In this document: positions 1 through 12,369 of the stretch, piece by piece
How the letters are laid out: the number at the start of each line of letters is the position of its first letter
Numbering within the stretch: the stretch's first letter is position 1
NCBI RefSeq assembly: GCF_047496725.1
Contig: NC_132975.1
Span: 15,881,001-15,945,000 of the forward strand
Reading direction: 5' to 3'
DNA: 64,000 bases
Source of the DNA: Anoplolepis gracilipes
Taxonomy: Eukaryota > Arthropoda > Insecta > Hymenoptera > Formicidae
Program-made: the position numbers and the translations under genes
Notes under the pieces: generated by a model
What the model was told of the DNA's origin: nothing
Databases searched by the model: none
What the model saw: only the letters and a program-made list of their open reading frames with translations

Positions 1-847
1 CTTACGATCATAATTTCTTTTACATTTTAACATTTTTTTATTTATCATGAAATATATTATATCTTAATAATTAAAATTATTTAAGATTCTGTTGGAGCTG
101 AATTCCATGCAAAATTAAACGTAAAAAATGTTATATTATTTATTTGCACTTTTTTAATTATTTTTCTTTCTTCAAAAAAAATTTTTCAATTTTTTTATCC
201 TTTTTATCTTGAAAATTCTTATTGACAAAAAATTTCTGCTAAAAAATCAGAAAGAGCTCAAATTTGAATTGTTTAAATAAGTATAATACAATATAAAGAT
301 TACACATATATGTTTGCAATAAAATTTTTCTATAAAGTTTTATATGCAAGAATTTTAATAATATACTTTGTATATATCCTATGCAATAAGAAAAATATAC
401 GCACATATAAATATAACTAAAGAAAATAATCAATGATGAAAGCTATCAATATACATATAATTTATACGTTATTTATCTCATAAAAAAATAAAATTCAAAA
501 ATTATTATCAAATTTACTCATCGAGTATTGTAACTTCGAACGTTTTTTTATCGGATATTTCAGTCATATGTCAACTTTTGTAGATGGGCTGACCTTGACG
601 TAACTTAAGGTTAAAATGACATCGTGACATATCGCGTTCCTATCATCGGCGTTAATGTCTCTCATATAACATAATTGGATATATCTATTGTATTCATGAA
701 TCCAGACAAACATCGATAAATATGTGTAAAACGTTATTTATCTTTGAAATTATTTTTCCAATTTAGAAATTATACTGCTTTATGCGAAATATATATATAT
801 CTAATTACTATAATAAATATACTTTTATTATTAAATATACTTTTGTT

Positions 848-904
<57 letters not shown>

Positions 905-2778
905 TTGTATTAAAATCTTTTTTAAATGTACACTATATTTATATTTAACATTTCTTTTTTGTTATTTTACCAACTGATTAATTACAATCAATATAACTAA
1001 TTGTAAGTACGATTTAATATTAACTTGAATTTATCTACGAGTAAATTTTTACACACATGCAGAAAAATATTCCAGAGCTAAACAATTTTTGTGTGATTAG
1101 CAAAAGAATAAACGTATTGATCATTTTGAAAATTAAATTAAATATTTTAATAAAATCCTTCTATCTAAAGATAAAAAGATAGAACTTTTTTTTTCCTTTT
1201 ACATTTTATTTGCCATTTTTTATTTTGAAAAATAATCATGCCTAAATATGTAGTATTTAACGAATCAACTGTCTAACTTTTCTATAATATAATACGTGTG
1301 ATTGCGTGTATATATTATATGCGAATTTAGATCACAGAAAGTGATATGCAGTGACCCCTTGACCGAGTAAAGCCTAAAGTTTGAGCCAATCATAGAACTA
1401 TAATATTGCTATAATCATTCCTAAGAAAAAAAAAACAGGCAACAAAAAGAATCGTTACACATTTGCACATGCAAACATTTTTTTCAATTACAAATGATTA
1501 TTAATACATTGTATGTGTAAAGTATGTGTATACTTTAATTAGATATATACTTGCGTACATTACACTTTGCATATTATATATTTTGTACATTTATGGATTA
1601 TTAATTTAGAAACATTTTTTTTCTCAGAAAAAAATTTACTACACGATTGTGTGCACCACAGTTGTTTTTCTGTCACAGCTCTTCTCTTTTTAACTTTCGA
1701 TTAATTAAGTATATTGGGACGACTAAGCTTTTAATCGAAGATTCTCATTAAGAATTTACATTTTATACAGGTTCGTCAAAGAATTCATGTAGCAAACAAT
1801 GTGAAAATTGCTACGTCTTAAATATCTATATACTGAATATTATGTTATAATTGAAAAATATCTGTAAATGTGTCAATATATTCTACTACTTACACCGGCT
1901 ATGTGCGCGTTTCCTCGTAAGTATATTATATTGGAAAATGGGAGAACAACATGATTATTCGTCGTACGAAATTCGGATGAAGGAAGATTCGCGAGGAACG
2001 TCGTCGACGACGACGACGACACGCGCGAAACGACGAACACGTTCGTACTAAGGACGTCGCGCGCGCGTCGCTACACTTTTACCATATTCACTCATATCGA
2101 ATTTGATTTGAATCGTCACAACGATGCGCGCGCATTCTTACAATCGCGCGAGCTCGAGAGCGCATCAAGTTTAAGAACTTAACAAATTCTTGAAATCGCA
2201 CAATTCTTTACATTTTAATTATGATGCCGTGCCTCTCTCCTGATATAATTTTTATATTTTATCAATCTTTAACTAGAAACTAGAATATTAAAAGACTGAC
2301 ATCAAATTCTTGCAGGTAAAATTATGCATTTAAACTCTTAAAAATTGATGAAACAAATTTGTATGTATAATATAATTTTATGGTTTTAATTATTGAGAAC
2401 GTTTGAATAATTTTTTATATATATACTTTCCTATGCAACAGCAACAATTTCAAATACGCAGTTACACTTTGTGAATATATACAGTGTTGTACAATCATAT
2501 CATAAAAATAATCGCGTAAATTCAAGATTCATAAATAAAAGATAGAGAACTATATAATTATAAAGTGTCAAGAATCGAAATTTCAAAAATTCCTAAAATT
2601 TGATGTCTAAAGATTCAAACAGCAAAAATTTGAATTTAAATTTTCAAATCTTGATTGACTCATTAACTGAGAAAGCCGAGATGGAAAATTTCTAAAGTTT
2701 TATTACGAAAGTTTTATACGAAAGCAGTCAATCGATAAGCTTGACAGTTTATCGACAACGACAAATATTATCCTTATG
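1..2778. other. AT-rich intergenic region, no gene seen
   Basis: No open frame here has codon structure, splice context or similarity that I recognise. Short frames are AT-rich or run through the GA microsatellite. A CG-rich patch near 1,960-2,160 contains repeated CGACGA and CGCGCG motifs but no convincing exon. This is most likely intergenic sequence upstream of the seryl-tRNA synthetase gene. Confidence 0.6.
851..901. repeat. (GA)n microsatellite
   Basis: An uninterrupted GA dinucleotide run of about 25 repeats. It generates an artefactual Arg-Glu repeat in one frame. Confidence 0.95.
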
Positions 2779-2904
2779 GCTCTCGCACACTAAACGCGAT
2801 GGGCGACGAGCGATGAGCGATATCCAATAAGAGCTACTTTTTTAAAAAAAAGTAGAGCTCATTGGATGTCGCTCGTCGCCCATCACGTGCAGGGTGTGAG
2901 AATC
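2779..2904. mobile_element. Small hairpin MITE-like inverted repeat
   Basis: Two arms of about 60 bp are inverted copies. Both contain GATGGGCGACGAGCG and end in TCTCRCAC-type termini. They meet at a run of T and A around 2,838-2,850. The left arm has an extra 7-8 bp (GATGAGC duplication). Compact size, terminal inverted repeats and lack of coding capacity fit a MITE. It lies about 540 bp upstream of the seryl-tRNA synthetase start codon. The family is not identified. Confidence 0.6.
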
Positions 2905-3269
2905 ATTACACTTTCCTATCATCTTATTTCTTACCTCTATGATGTTATCAAGCCAACCACAGAGTCAACAGAGAATACATAATGGATTTTGTACTACAGT
3001 TACAGCCTTGCAGCCTTGCAGCCTTGCAGTTGCAGCGGTTGCGGTTGCATTTGTCAAGTGGAACGTAGCCGTATGTCAAGTGCCACGTGCGAATTATAAA
3101 TTGTACCCGAGTGCGGTACGGTATTTAGTTTTTCCTCTAGGATTTGACAGATGCATGAACGGTGATGTCACTCACGCATGCGTAGCGCGTATAAAGATTT
3201 CATCAGCCGGATTTGTTCCACTCTATGATTTTCTTAGGCATTGTACGTTCCACGTTCCACGCTGTTCCA

Positions 3270-3312
<43 letters not shown>

Positions 3313-3394
3313 ACCGAGGGTAGTCGGCAGTCGGCAGTCAGCGTTGAACCTGGCTTTCACGTTCCACGTGCCCTTCAGCCACCAACTCCACGTG
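2884..3394. promoter_or_regulatory. Cluster of CACGTG E-boxes upstream of SerRS
   Basis: Perfect CACGTG palindromes occur at 2,884-2,889, 3,084-3,089, 3,365-3,370 and 3,389-3,394. The last two lie within 80 bp of the start codon, so one or both could fall in the 5' leader. CACGTG is the binding site of Myc/Max, Mitf/TFEB and USF-type bHLH factors. Myc control of translation genes is established in other animals; its use here is inference. The first copy lies inside the hairpin element. The transcription start is not resolved. Confidence 0.4.
3277..3310. repeat. (CA)n microsatellite
   Basis: A CA dinucleotide run about 130 bp upstream of the seryl-tRNA synthetase start codon. Confidence 0.9.
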
Positions 3395-3441
3395 TCCGAG
3401 ACGTTTGTGCAGCCTGGATTTGATCGAAAACCAAGGGAAAA

Positions 3442-5269
3442 ATGGTTTTGGATCTGGATTTTTTCCGCAAAGATAAGGGTTTCGATCCAGAGAAGATCCG
3501 GGCGAATCAGAGAAAACGTTTCAAGGATGTGCAGCTGGTAGATACTGTGATCGAGAAGGATAAACGCTGGCGACAGCTACGGCATTGCGCCGACAACTTT
3601 AATAAGCTAAAGAACCTGTGTAGCAAGGAGATTGGCGAGAAAATGAAGAAGAAGGAACCACTTGGCGATGACGATGATGTACCTCAAACGATCGCTGATA
3701 ACCTGGCTGACTTGACTTCCGAAAGCCTGAAGACATTGACAGTGCTGCAGATCAAGAAGATACGTAGTCTCATCGATGATGCTATACAGAAAAACGACGA
3801 GAGTCTGAAAATGACTGAATGTGAAAGAAATAACGCCCTTAGAGAAGTAGGAAATCATCTACACGAATCTGTACCTGTTAGCAATGACGAGGAAGAGAAC
3901 AAAGTATGAATACCGATGAATCAATATTCTCTTATTCAATTTATAATTTTAGCTATATAAAATTGTTTATTATTTTTAATAAATCTACTCTCTTATCTTA
4001 GGTAGAAAGAACTTGGGGAGATTGCACCGAAAGGAAAACATACTCTCATGTTGATCTGATTCACATGATTGCTGGAATGGATGGCGAACGTGGAACAGGC
4101 GTATCCGGCGGACGAGGTTACTTCCTCACTGGACCAGCGGTGTTTCTTCAACAAGCATTAATACAATTAGCATTGAAAAAATTATTTAAAAAAGATTATA
4201 CGCCTCTTTATACTCCATTTATCATGCGAAAAGATGCGATGCAAGAAGTAGCGCAGCTTTCTCAGTTTGATGAAGAATTATACAAGGTATTTGTGTGTTT
4301 TAATATCAAGATCTTAACTATAATTATTATATTAATATAATTAATTTTTATATTTTTTTCATGTTAGGTTATTGGCAAAGGTAGCGAACGTAATGAGGAC
4401 AAGGAACTGGAAGAGAAATATCTCATTGCTACCTCTGAACAGCCAATAGCGGCTTTTCATAGGGGTGAATGGATAGCAGAAAATACTTTACCGATTAAGT
4501 ATGCCGGTATTTCTACTTGCTTCAGACAAGAAGTCGGCTCTCATGGACGAGATACGAGGGGTATTTTTAGAGTACATCAATTTGAAAAGGTACTAAGGAC
4601 TGAATTAATTATTCATGCATTAAACAAAACAGCGATACATGTTCATTATTTCCTTATTTATAGGTAGAACAGTTCTGCCTCACCTCACCTTACGACAATA
4701 AATCTTGGGAGATGATGGAAGAAATGATTTCCAATGCGGAAGAATTTTATCAGGCCTTAGAAATTCCTTATCGTATAGTTAATATTGTATCTGGCGCATT
4801 GAATCATGCAGCTTCGAAAAAGCTAGACTTGGAGGGCTGGTTTCCTGGATCTGGTGCATTCCGTGAACTTGTATCGTGTAGTAACTGCTTGGATTACCAA
4901 GCAAGGAGATTATTAGTAAGGTCAGTATATATTAGATATCATATAAGAGAGTATCGTTAATATATCCAATGTTATAAGAATCTTGTAAAATTAATTTCTC
5001 ATTTAATTCACAGATATGGTCAAACCAAAAAAATGAACACTACAACGGATTATGTCCACATGTTGAACGCGACAATGTGTGCAGTGACACGCGTAATTTG
5101 TGCTATTTTAGAAGTACATCAAACAGAAACTGGCATCAAAGTACCAAAAGTTCTGGCAGAATACATGCCCTGCAAATACGAAAACGAAATTCCGTTTATA
5201 AAGCCTGCGCCGATTGACGAAATTGAAACGAAAAAACAGAAAAAGCAAAAGGAAAATGTATCAAAGTAA
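3442..5269 (+). CDS. SerRS: Seryl-tRNA synthetase, cytosolic (five exons)
   Basis: This enzyme charges tRNA-Ser (and tRNA-Sec) with serine using ATP in the cytosol. The exons I resolve are 3,442-3,903, 4,002-4,286, 4,368-4,589, 4,664-4,920 and 5,014-5,269. All have GT donors and AG acceptors and join to 493 aa plus TAA, close to the usual 500-515 aa for animal enzymes. The start MVLDLDFF is the conserved family N-terminus, and its ATG sits in the good context AAAAATGG. Exon 1 encodes the N-terminal tRNA-binding coiled-coil arm. Class II catalytic motifs follow: TPLYTPF (motif 1 region), TSEQPI, FRQEVGSHGRDTRGIFRVHQ (motif 2) and GSGAFRELVSCSN (motif 3). The C-terminus is a short lysine-rich tail (KKQKKQK); a long vertebrate-type UNE-S extension is not evident. 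The gene is convergent with capicua. It looks intact, and identification is secure. Confidence 0.97.
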
Positions 5270-6500
5270 AATAGTACGATTATGACTATAAAATATGGCA
5301 ATGAAGCAAGTAGAACTATCTATCTACAGATCTTATTTATTGCATTCTTAAATTGCATTTTTTTAAATATTCCATTGCGATCCAATTGAATCGCGCAGAT
5401 GTAATGATCAATTAAGAAAATATATACACAAATGCTTTCAATTTTTCTTATTTTTCAATATCAAGATCTCTTCATGTATCTCCTAATATATCTCTTCTCA
5501 TTGGCTATATGGAAATAGATTTCCTCTGGCCAGTTATATCTGGAGACAAACATTGTTTATATATTTGACAATTTTTGTCTCCAAATATCGAAAACTTTTA
5601 TCGCTCAAACAGGCATGTATCTGTTAACGATCATGTTAAGCTTAGAACATTTGGCGATTGTCAACACAGATTACAACATTTTATTTGATAACACTTGTTC
5701 AATATTTCATAATCAGAGACATCAGTATATAATATATATGATTCTGTAATATTTATACATTTGATGAAGAATATTTTTTTCGTATATTTCATATTTTTTT
5801 ATATCTGAAATCGGTAATGTGCTCTAAGAATCTCTTCTTGCTTTTTGTTTATACAATTATATCAATATCATTAATACTAATGTACAGAGGCCCTTAAAAT
5901 ATCTCCCCACAAGAATAATGCACTTCAGTGTATATAAAAAGAAAGAAAAAAAAAAATGCTTTTTATGCGCTTCGCTAACAAGTTATCGTTTTTCTGCTCA
6001 TAATTATATATACATATATTTACTAAAAAGCACATGCCAACTCTATAAAACTAATTGCAACGTATGTTATATCAGTAATAATAATACTTTGGCCAGGCAT
6101 CAGATAATTCACACTGTGCTTTTTCCATCTTATAATAAAATATACTTTACATTGTTACGAGTAAATTTTTTCGTATAATTACACATTTCATATAAATTAT
6201 CACTGTTTGCAATTAATGTACCTCTCGCTAAAATATTATAATTTTGTCCAACTCCGCGGCCATAATATATATGTACTATAATTTATTATTGTGAGCAGAG
6301 ATATAACTTTGACGTGAAATTATAGAAAGCGAGAGATATGGAAATGTTCAATGACAAGAAAGTTGACAATGTGACATTGTACAATCATGACGAGGAATTT
6401 ATTGATTTATATGTATATATAATGAAAAATTGATTATTAATTTTTAATAAAAATATACTTGGACATTGAAGATCAAATTTTTATCAAAGACCATAAACCT
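5270..6500. other. 3' flank of SerRS, AT-rich
   Basis: The seryl-tRNA synthetase 3' UTR must begin here, but I cannot choose a poly(A) site among many AT-rich candidates. I saw no other gene or repeat of note. Confidence 0.5.
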
Positions 6501-6529
6501 ATTTTTTTATATATAATAAATTTAAAATA

Positions 6530-7071
6530 GGAGAATGTAGTTAAAGGCAATAAAGGAGTCGTCCATGTATAATATAAATCATAAAAAATCACCAAATAAA
6601 CAAGTTTATCTAGTCGATTTATTCGGGACGGTGAACTAATTAAAGATCGTTTATTATATTGTATATCGTTGCGAAACATTGTATAATTCTAATTTTAATT
6701 GCTTGCGCTGAGGATGGGTTGAAATATCATCAAGCCGAAACGTTCGTTCATATGCGACCTTTATATATTTTTAATCCGTTATATTATTTTACTTTATTTA
6801 TATTATTTACGTATTCTCTCAATTTCCTTGCGTGTTTTATTATGAAATTTATTATTTTTTAACAATTTTGATGGTCATAATTAGTTTATTAGATATATTT
6901 TAATTGTTTACTCGACTCAATTATTACCGCTATGATCATAACTATGATTAATTGCGTACTGACTACCATTTTCACTTGTAATTCATTCCTTAATTTTTAA
7001 CTTTGTATTGAACTTTTTTATGATTTATACTATACATAGACGGCTCCTTTATTGCCTTTACTACATTCTCC
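6530..7071. mobile_element. Terminal-inverted-repeat element of about 0.54 kb
   Basis: The sequence from 6,530 (GGAGAATGTAGTTAAAGGCA onward, about 58 bp) recurs inverted at 7,013-7,071 with roughly 90% identity. The similarity fades outward into AT-rich sequence on both sides. The interior has no coding capacity. It contains CTGAGGA at about 6,709 and CCGAAACG at about 6,736, the spacing of hammerhead-type motifs found in Penelope-like and other retroelement termini. The family is uncertain: it could be a MITE or paired fragments of a retroelement end. Confidence 0.55.
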
Positions 7072-7604
7072 TACTTTAATTTTGATATGAGCCTTTGAAT
7101 TTTTTATATAATAAATTTATTTCTATGAATGAAATATGAAATTGTCGAATACAAATTATAAATGAAACATTTCTATAATATAGATTTTGAGAAAAGATTA
7201 TCAATCAAATTTTTCGCCGTGATGTAAATGTCACAGTGTCGTGCGATTAATTTTTTATCATCTTCACTTTTTGTTCTCTCTTCTCGTGAATTATTCTCTA
7301 GAAAAAGTAAACGCATCTCTACATTAAAAACGGCCGTGTACCGGCAATTTGGTCCAACAACTGGTTCTCATATGTAAAGGCGTCAGTGTTAAAATCTGCC
7401 CATCTTCGTCAATATATCCGCACAAACGTGTTTACACATAGAGTTGTATGCCGAAACAATCTTTATGAATAATATTTCGAGACATTGATACAGGCACAAT
7501 GGTAAAAATCAGTATATAAATAAACAATTACTATGTAGTATGAAAAAATCACTCTGAATAATTTTTCTTCAATATTATATATCTATGTAAATATGGGGAC
7601 GAGT

Positions 7605-7790
7605 GTGGCTACGAACGCTGCGTCGTCGGCTGCGAGCTGACGGAACGTGGGTTTGAGCCAATTGAGGACACCCATATGCCTCGACGAGGTTTTTCATAGA
7701 AAAAAATAATTATATTGTACAGGAATGATAAATAAAGGTATAAGAAACCTTCCTGGCTGAAAAGCTGAAGGTATAACCAGGTTTTTTTTA
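7605..7790 (+). mobile_element. SINE-like, tRNA-derived fragment
   Basis: GTGGCTACGAACG at the 5' side and GGGTTTGAGCC about 45 bp downstream resemble degenerate pol III A-box and B-box elements (B-box consensus GGTTCGANNCC). A non-tRNA body and an AT-rich tail follow. A cloverleaf is not convincing, so this is not called a tRNA gene. It lies in the gap between the two convergent genes and is called on two short motifs only. Confidence 0.3.
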
Positions 7791-7810
7791 TATCTAAATA
7801 TATATGTCTC

Positions 7811-8381
<571 letters not shown>

Positions 8382-9256
8382 ATGTAATATGAAACTCCAC
8401 ACATGTGTATATGACGTATACATCGCGTACAATGAGTCGATGTAAAGTTTTTTTACTGCATGGATACATATAGAGTCATTTTTTTTTACGACTTCTATAT
8501 ATAAGATGTTTTACTGTTGTATGCTTTTCCTAATATTTTTCATATTTTTCAACATTAATCTTGACTGAAAGAGAGATATATATATATATAATTACATAAC
8601 AGTTTTAAAAATATTTCAAAATGAAACAAGAAAAATAATAGAATGAATATTAAATCGTATTGTGACTATAAGCATAATAAAAATATGTTTAACGCAAATA
8701 AAAAAATGAATAGTGTAAAGAAAAGAGCGCTCGATTTTTTAATGCATATTTGTTTATATATCGAGGAAGAAAGAGGGAAAGGGAGGAACACACGCGCAGG
8801 AAGTCATGTGGTGAAGAAATAGTCGGTAGAGTAGCTGCCACTTTTACTTTACTTTCTGTTTTTTCTAGATCACAGTCACATTCATGGCTGCTAAATCACG
8901 GAACGTATTTCATCACCATGTGAAATAAAGGGGGAAGAAGATATATCAAAGCTTTTTCAAGAATCTTATAAATACTGGAAAGTAGTTTACGCAAGTACAA
9001 AATATATTTTTTTAATTAACTCTTTGAGATGGGCTAGTGCGAGAGATATTCAAACCCTGTTTAGATCCTGTTTCATCTAGAACTAAGAATGATGTGTATA
9101 TGTGTCTCTTAAATATCATTTACCATTTGTTCACAAATGGAACAAATACAGTTAAGCACTTGAATCAATTGTTAGAAACAGAGAGATACATTTGACAAGT
9201 TTGTTAAATTCTGCATAGATCTTGTAGATATGCATATAAATGTATAGTAAGAGCGA

Positions 9257-9345
9257 TACACACACACACACACACATCACGTGACACACATACACACACA
9301 CATACACACACATACATACATACACGCGCGTGCGCGCGCACGCAC
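9257..9345. repeat. Interrupted (CA)n with CGTG-rich end
   Basis: CA repeats interrupted by CACGTGAC and followed by an alternating purine-pyrimidine CGCGTGCGCGCGCACG block, a sequence type able to adopt Z-DNA. Confidence 0.85.
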
Positions 9346-11294
9346 GCATACTTGAGCATTCGTATTTAAAAATATATTTTATGATAAAATATCCTCTTTC
9401 TTAAAAGATTCTGCGAATCTCATATTGGACCAAGTATTTTATTAAATTCAGCCGAATAAAATAAAACGATTTTGCACGTATTTCACAAGACGCGACATAA
9501 ATGACACACGTATGTAATTCTAGAATATTTTCACAATTATACATCCTTTGACTGCTACGAAACTATAAAAATCGTTTTAAAACGTATTAAAATGGTCTGC
9601 ATTATAAATTTGAAGACAATTCTCATACATTGGCAGAATAAAGACATTTATAATAATGTCAATAATTTGACGAAAGCGTTACGAACAGGATCAATTCAGG
9701 CTTTAAATTTCCCTCTTTCTAAACTACTGTTTGCCACTAGTGCACTTAATGTTTGATAAAAAATAATAAATCAAGAGACGAGAGATAAGAGGATGTGTGA
9801 TAATATAATTATATTATATACAAACAATAATATATCCTAACGCTTTGTAGGAAAGGATTAACTTTGGAGAAGGGTGGGAGGACCGTCCCGAGCACAAGAG
9901 TCTACTACAGATAAAGGCCCATAATCTGCAATTATTCTAAACTTAATCCTGCCTGCGCTTTTTTTGTGTATAATTATAATTCTACAAATTACAATAGCAT
10001 ATATTCTATCATCTTCATTTTATATATGCTATATTTATATATAAATATGTATATTTATATATAAAGTCAGCACATTATATGTGTATTCTATTTACAAAAT
10101 ATGTAGAATAGACATGTATCTCATATTCTAACTACAGTATACGTGCCGTGGCGCGAGACTTGTCGAGACCTGTCAAGGTGCGCTTTTTCTTTTATATATC
10201 ACTAATTACATAATCTATTTTACAGCCAAATTCAACAATCTTTGCTAAAACTCGACACGATAATTCTTGGAGATTTAACATAAAAGAAAGGGAGAAACGT
10301 TGGATTACTAAAAGAGAGTGTTAAAACTGATGCGATATACTATATTTTTTGCATGTATAATAAAGAATATAAATCAATTAAAAAATATATATGATGTAAC
10401 AACATTCCAACGATCCCGTTCAACGTAATATACAAAATTAATAAACAGTATAAACGTTTATACTTTTATAAAAATGCACGCGATTTTATCCCTAGTACAT
10501 TGCTACTGTTAATAATCGTATAGCATTTGTCATACTAAAAATTTATACCGACATTTCAATTCTAACGAGTACATTTTCTTCTCTCTTCATATAACATATG
10601 TGTTAAGTACTTGATGCATACAATAAAAATAATAAAATGTATATTTGTTACGGTCAAAAAAAAAAAGAAAAAAAAATGAAAAAAATACGACCTGCTTTAT
10701 AAAAGCGCTTAAATCTAAGGCCAAAAAAACAAAAAAAAAAGAAATAAAAATTAAAAAAGGATAAAAAAAGATAGAGAAAAATACGGAGAAAAAAAAAAAA
10801 AAGCAAGAGACCGTTTTTTAAAACATCTATAAAATATAGATTAACGCGTTGAATTTCAGCAAAGCTCTAAAAAAACAGTAGTATAAGTACTTTCAATAAT
10901 GTTGGAAACATATTACATATTATCTATATCAAGAATTATCTAACAATCATTCTCTCTCTTTCGCTAATGAGGGAATTATAGCGCATGCATTCCCTTCGCT
11001 TTGTCGCCGCACAATGGCACGATTTTTATCTTCTGTATTGTAATATATATAATTCAAGAATACAGTGCTCTTACTGCTTTTCAGATAGAGAATTGTAGAT
11101 ATTTCACAACTGTTTAGATATTTTCTGTCTCAAGATATCATTTTGTAATATTTACACGTGAAATAAATCTCTCTGATGAATGATGTATTACAGAAATTTT
11201 GTGCAGTTTATCGCAGTTTTTTTTTTCATTCCATAGAGAGAGTTTTCTCGATCAATATATACATATACATACATGCATACATATGTATATGTAA

Positions 11295-11299
<5 letters not shown>

Positions 11300-11335
<36 letters not shown>

Positions 11336-11371
11336 TGTGTGTGTGTGTGCGCGCGCGCGTGTGTGTATGTG
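11300..11371. repeat. (TG)n with CG core
   Basis: A TG dinucleotide run interrupted by GCGCGCGCG near 11,349-11,359. It is alternating purine-pyrimidine throughout. Confidence 0.9.
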
Positions 11372-12298
11372 TTAAGTATAACTAAAGTATATAAACTCTG
11401 ATTTTATTTTATAATGTTCCATTAATTCTATATTCCATAATGTTTCCAGTTACAATTTTCTCTCTCTTTCTCTCACTCTTTGTTTGTCTCTCTTTCCCTT
11501 ATGAATTTTATTTCATATTTTCAACAATATTTAACAATGGCTTAGGCCCTTCTTGAATCACGCAAGACGTGTTGATATACAAATATCAATTACACAGTTT
11601 TTATAATTTTACGGTGAATTGCTAATTGCAATTTCCAAATATAATATAAAATATAACGTTATATATATATGTGTTATTTTTCTCGTTCCTTTTAAACTAT
11701 TCTCGCGGATTTATATCGTAATGCAGTATTGTCTTTCTCCGTTTCAAAGAATAAAATTCTTGTCTCGTAGATTGGACATTCAAATGTTCAACACATGTTC
11801 ATGTGTACATTGTCTATTTTGCGCTAATATTATTTAGAGTTAGAGAGAGTTGCGTATAAAGCCAAATTTATACAAAAGGATAAAATGTCGCGAAATATTG
11901 CAAACTATTAGCTATTGAATGTTTGCAATTCCCTTCGTTTTCTTATCGTTCAATAGCTTGAACGATTTAACACAAGTATCCAAACACACCATCTAACAAG
12001 AGAGCAACTAACATCTCGACAAATAATTATATAAACAGTAGTACACATAATACTTGGTATTACATAAAATCACTTGTATATCAATCACGTCTCGGCATGC
12101 CCGTTAAATCAAACCCGCAATCAGGCTTCATCAAAATCTAAAATTGCACTAAAGCCTTTTGCAGTACTTTGCAAGTCCTGAAGAGAGTGTGCACGATTCT
12201 AACGACTTTTCTAGTAAATATTTAGCTCTTCAAAGGATAATAATGTATTCGTGTTGCGGAGTAAGGGGATGCATAGTATCACAGTTGGCACGTGGGTG

Positions 12299-12369
12299 CT
12301 AGCTACCACTACTACTGCTTACGGGCAGTGAATGTGGAGCTCCCATCGACGTTGGAGGAGCAGTTGGAC
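12299..12369 (-). CDS. cic: cic exon 20 (C-terminal, with stop)
   Basis: The acceptor TTTAG precedes GTCCAACTGC. The exon encodes a Pro/Ser-rich tail ending LPVSSSSGS and TAG at 12,299-12,301. It joins exon 19 in phase (TG/GP junction). It is short and low in complexity, so it rests on splice signals and phase alone. Confidence 0.8.

Noticed and set aside
2939..3423. Open frames upstream of seryl-tRNA synthetase
   Set aside because: Their ends run through a CA microsatellite and they overlap the E-box promoter region; no family is recognised.
7605..7680. Possible tRNA gene from the B-box-like GGTTTGAGCC
   Set aside because: Acceptor and anticodon stems do not form a convincing cloverleaf; more like a SINE fragment.
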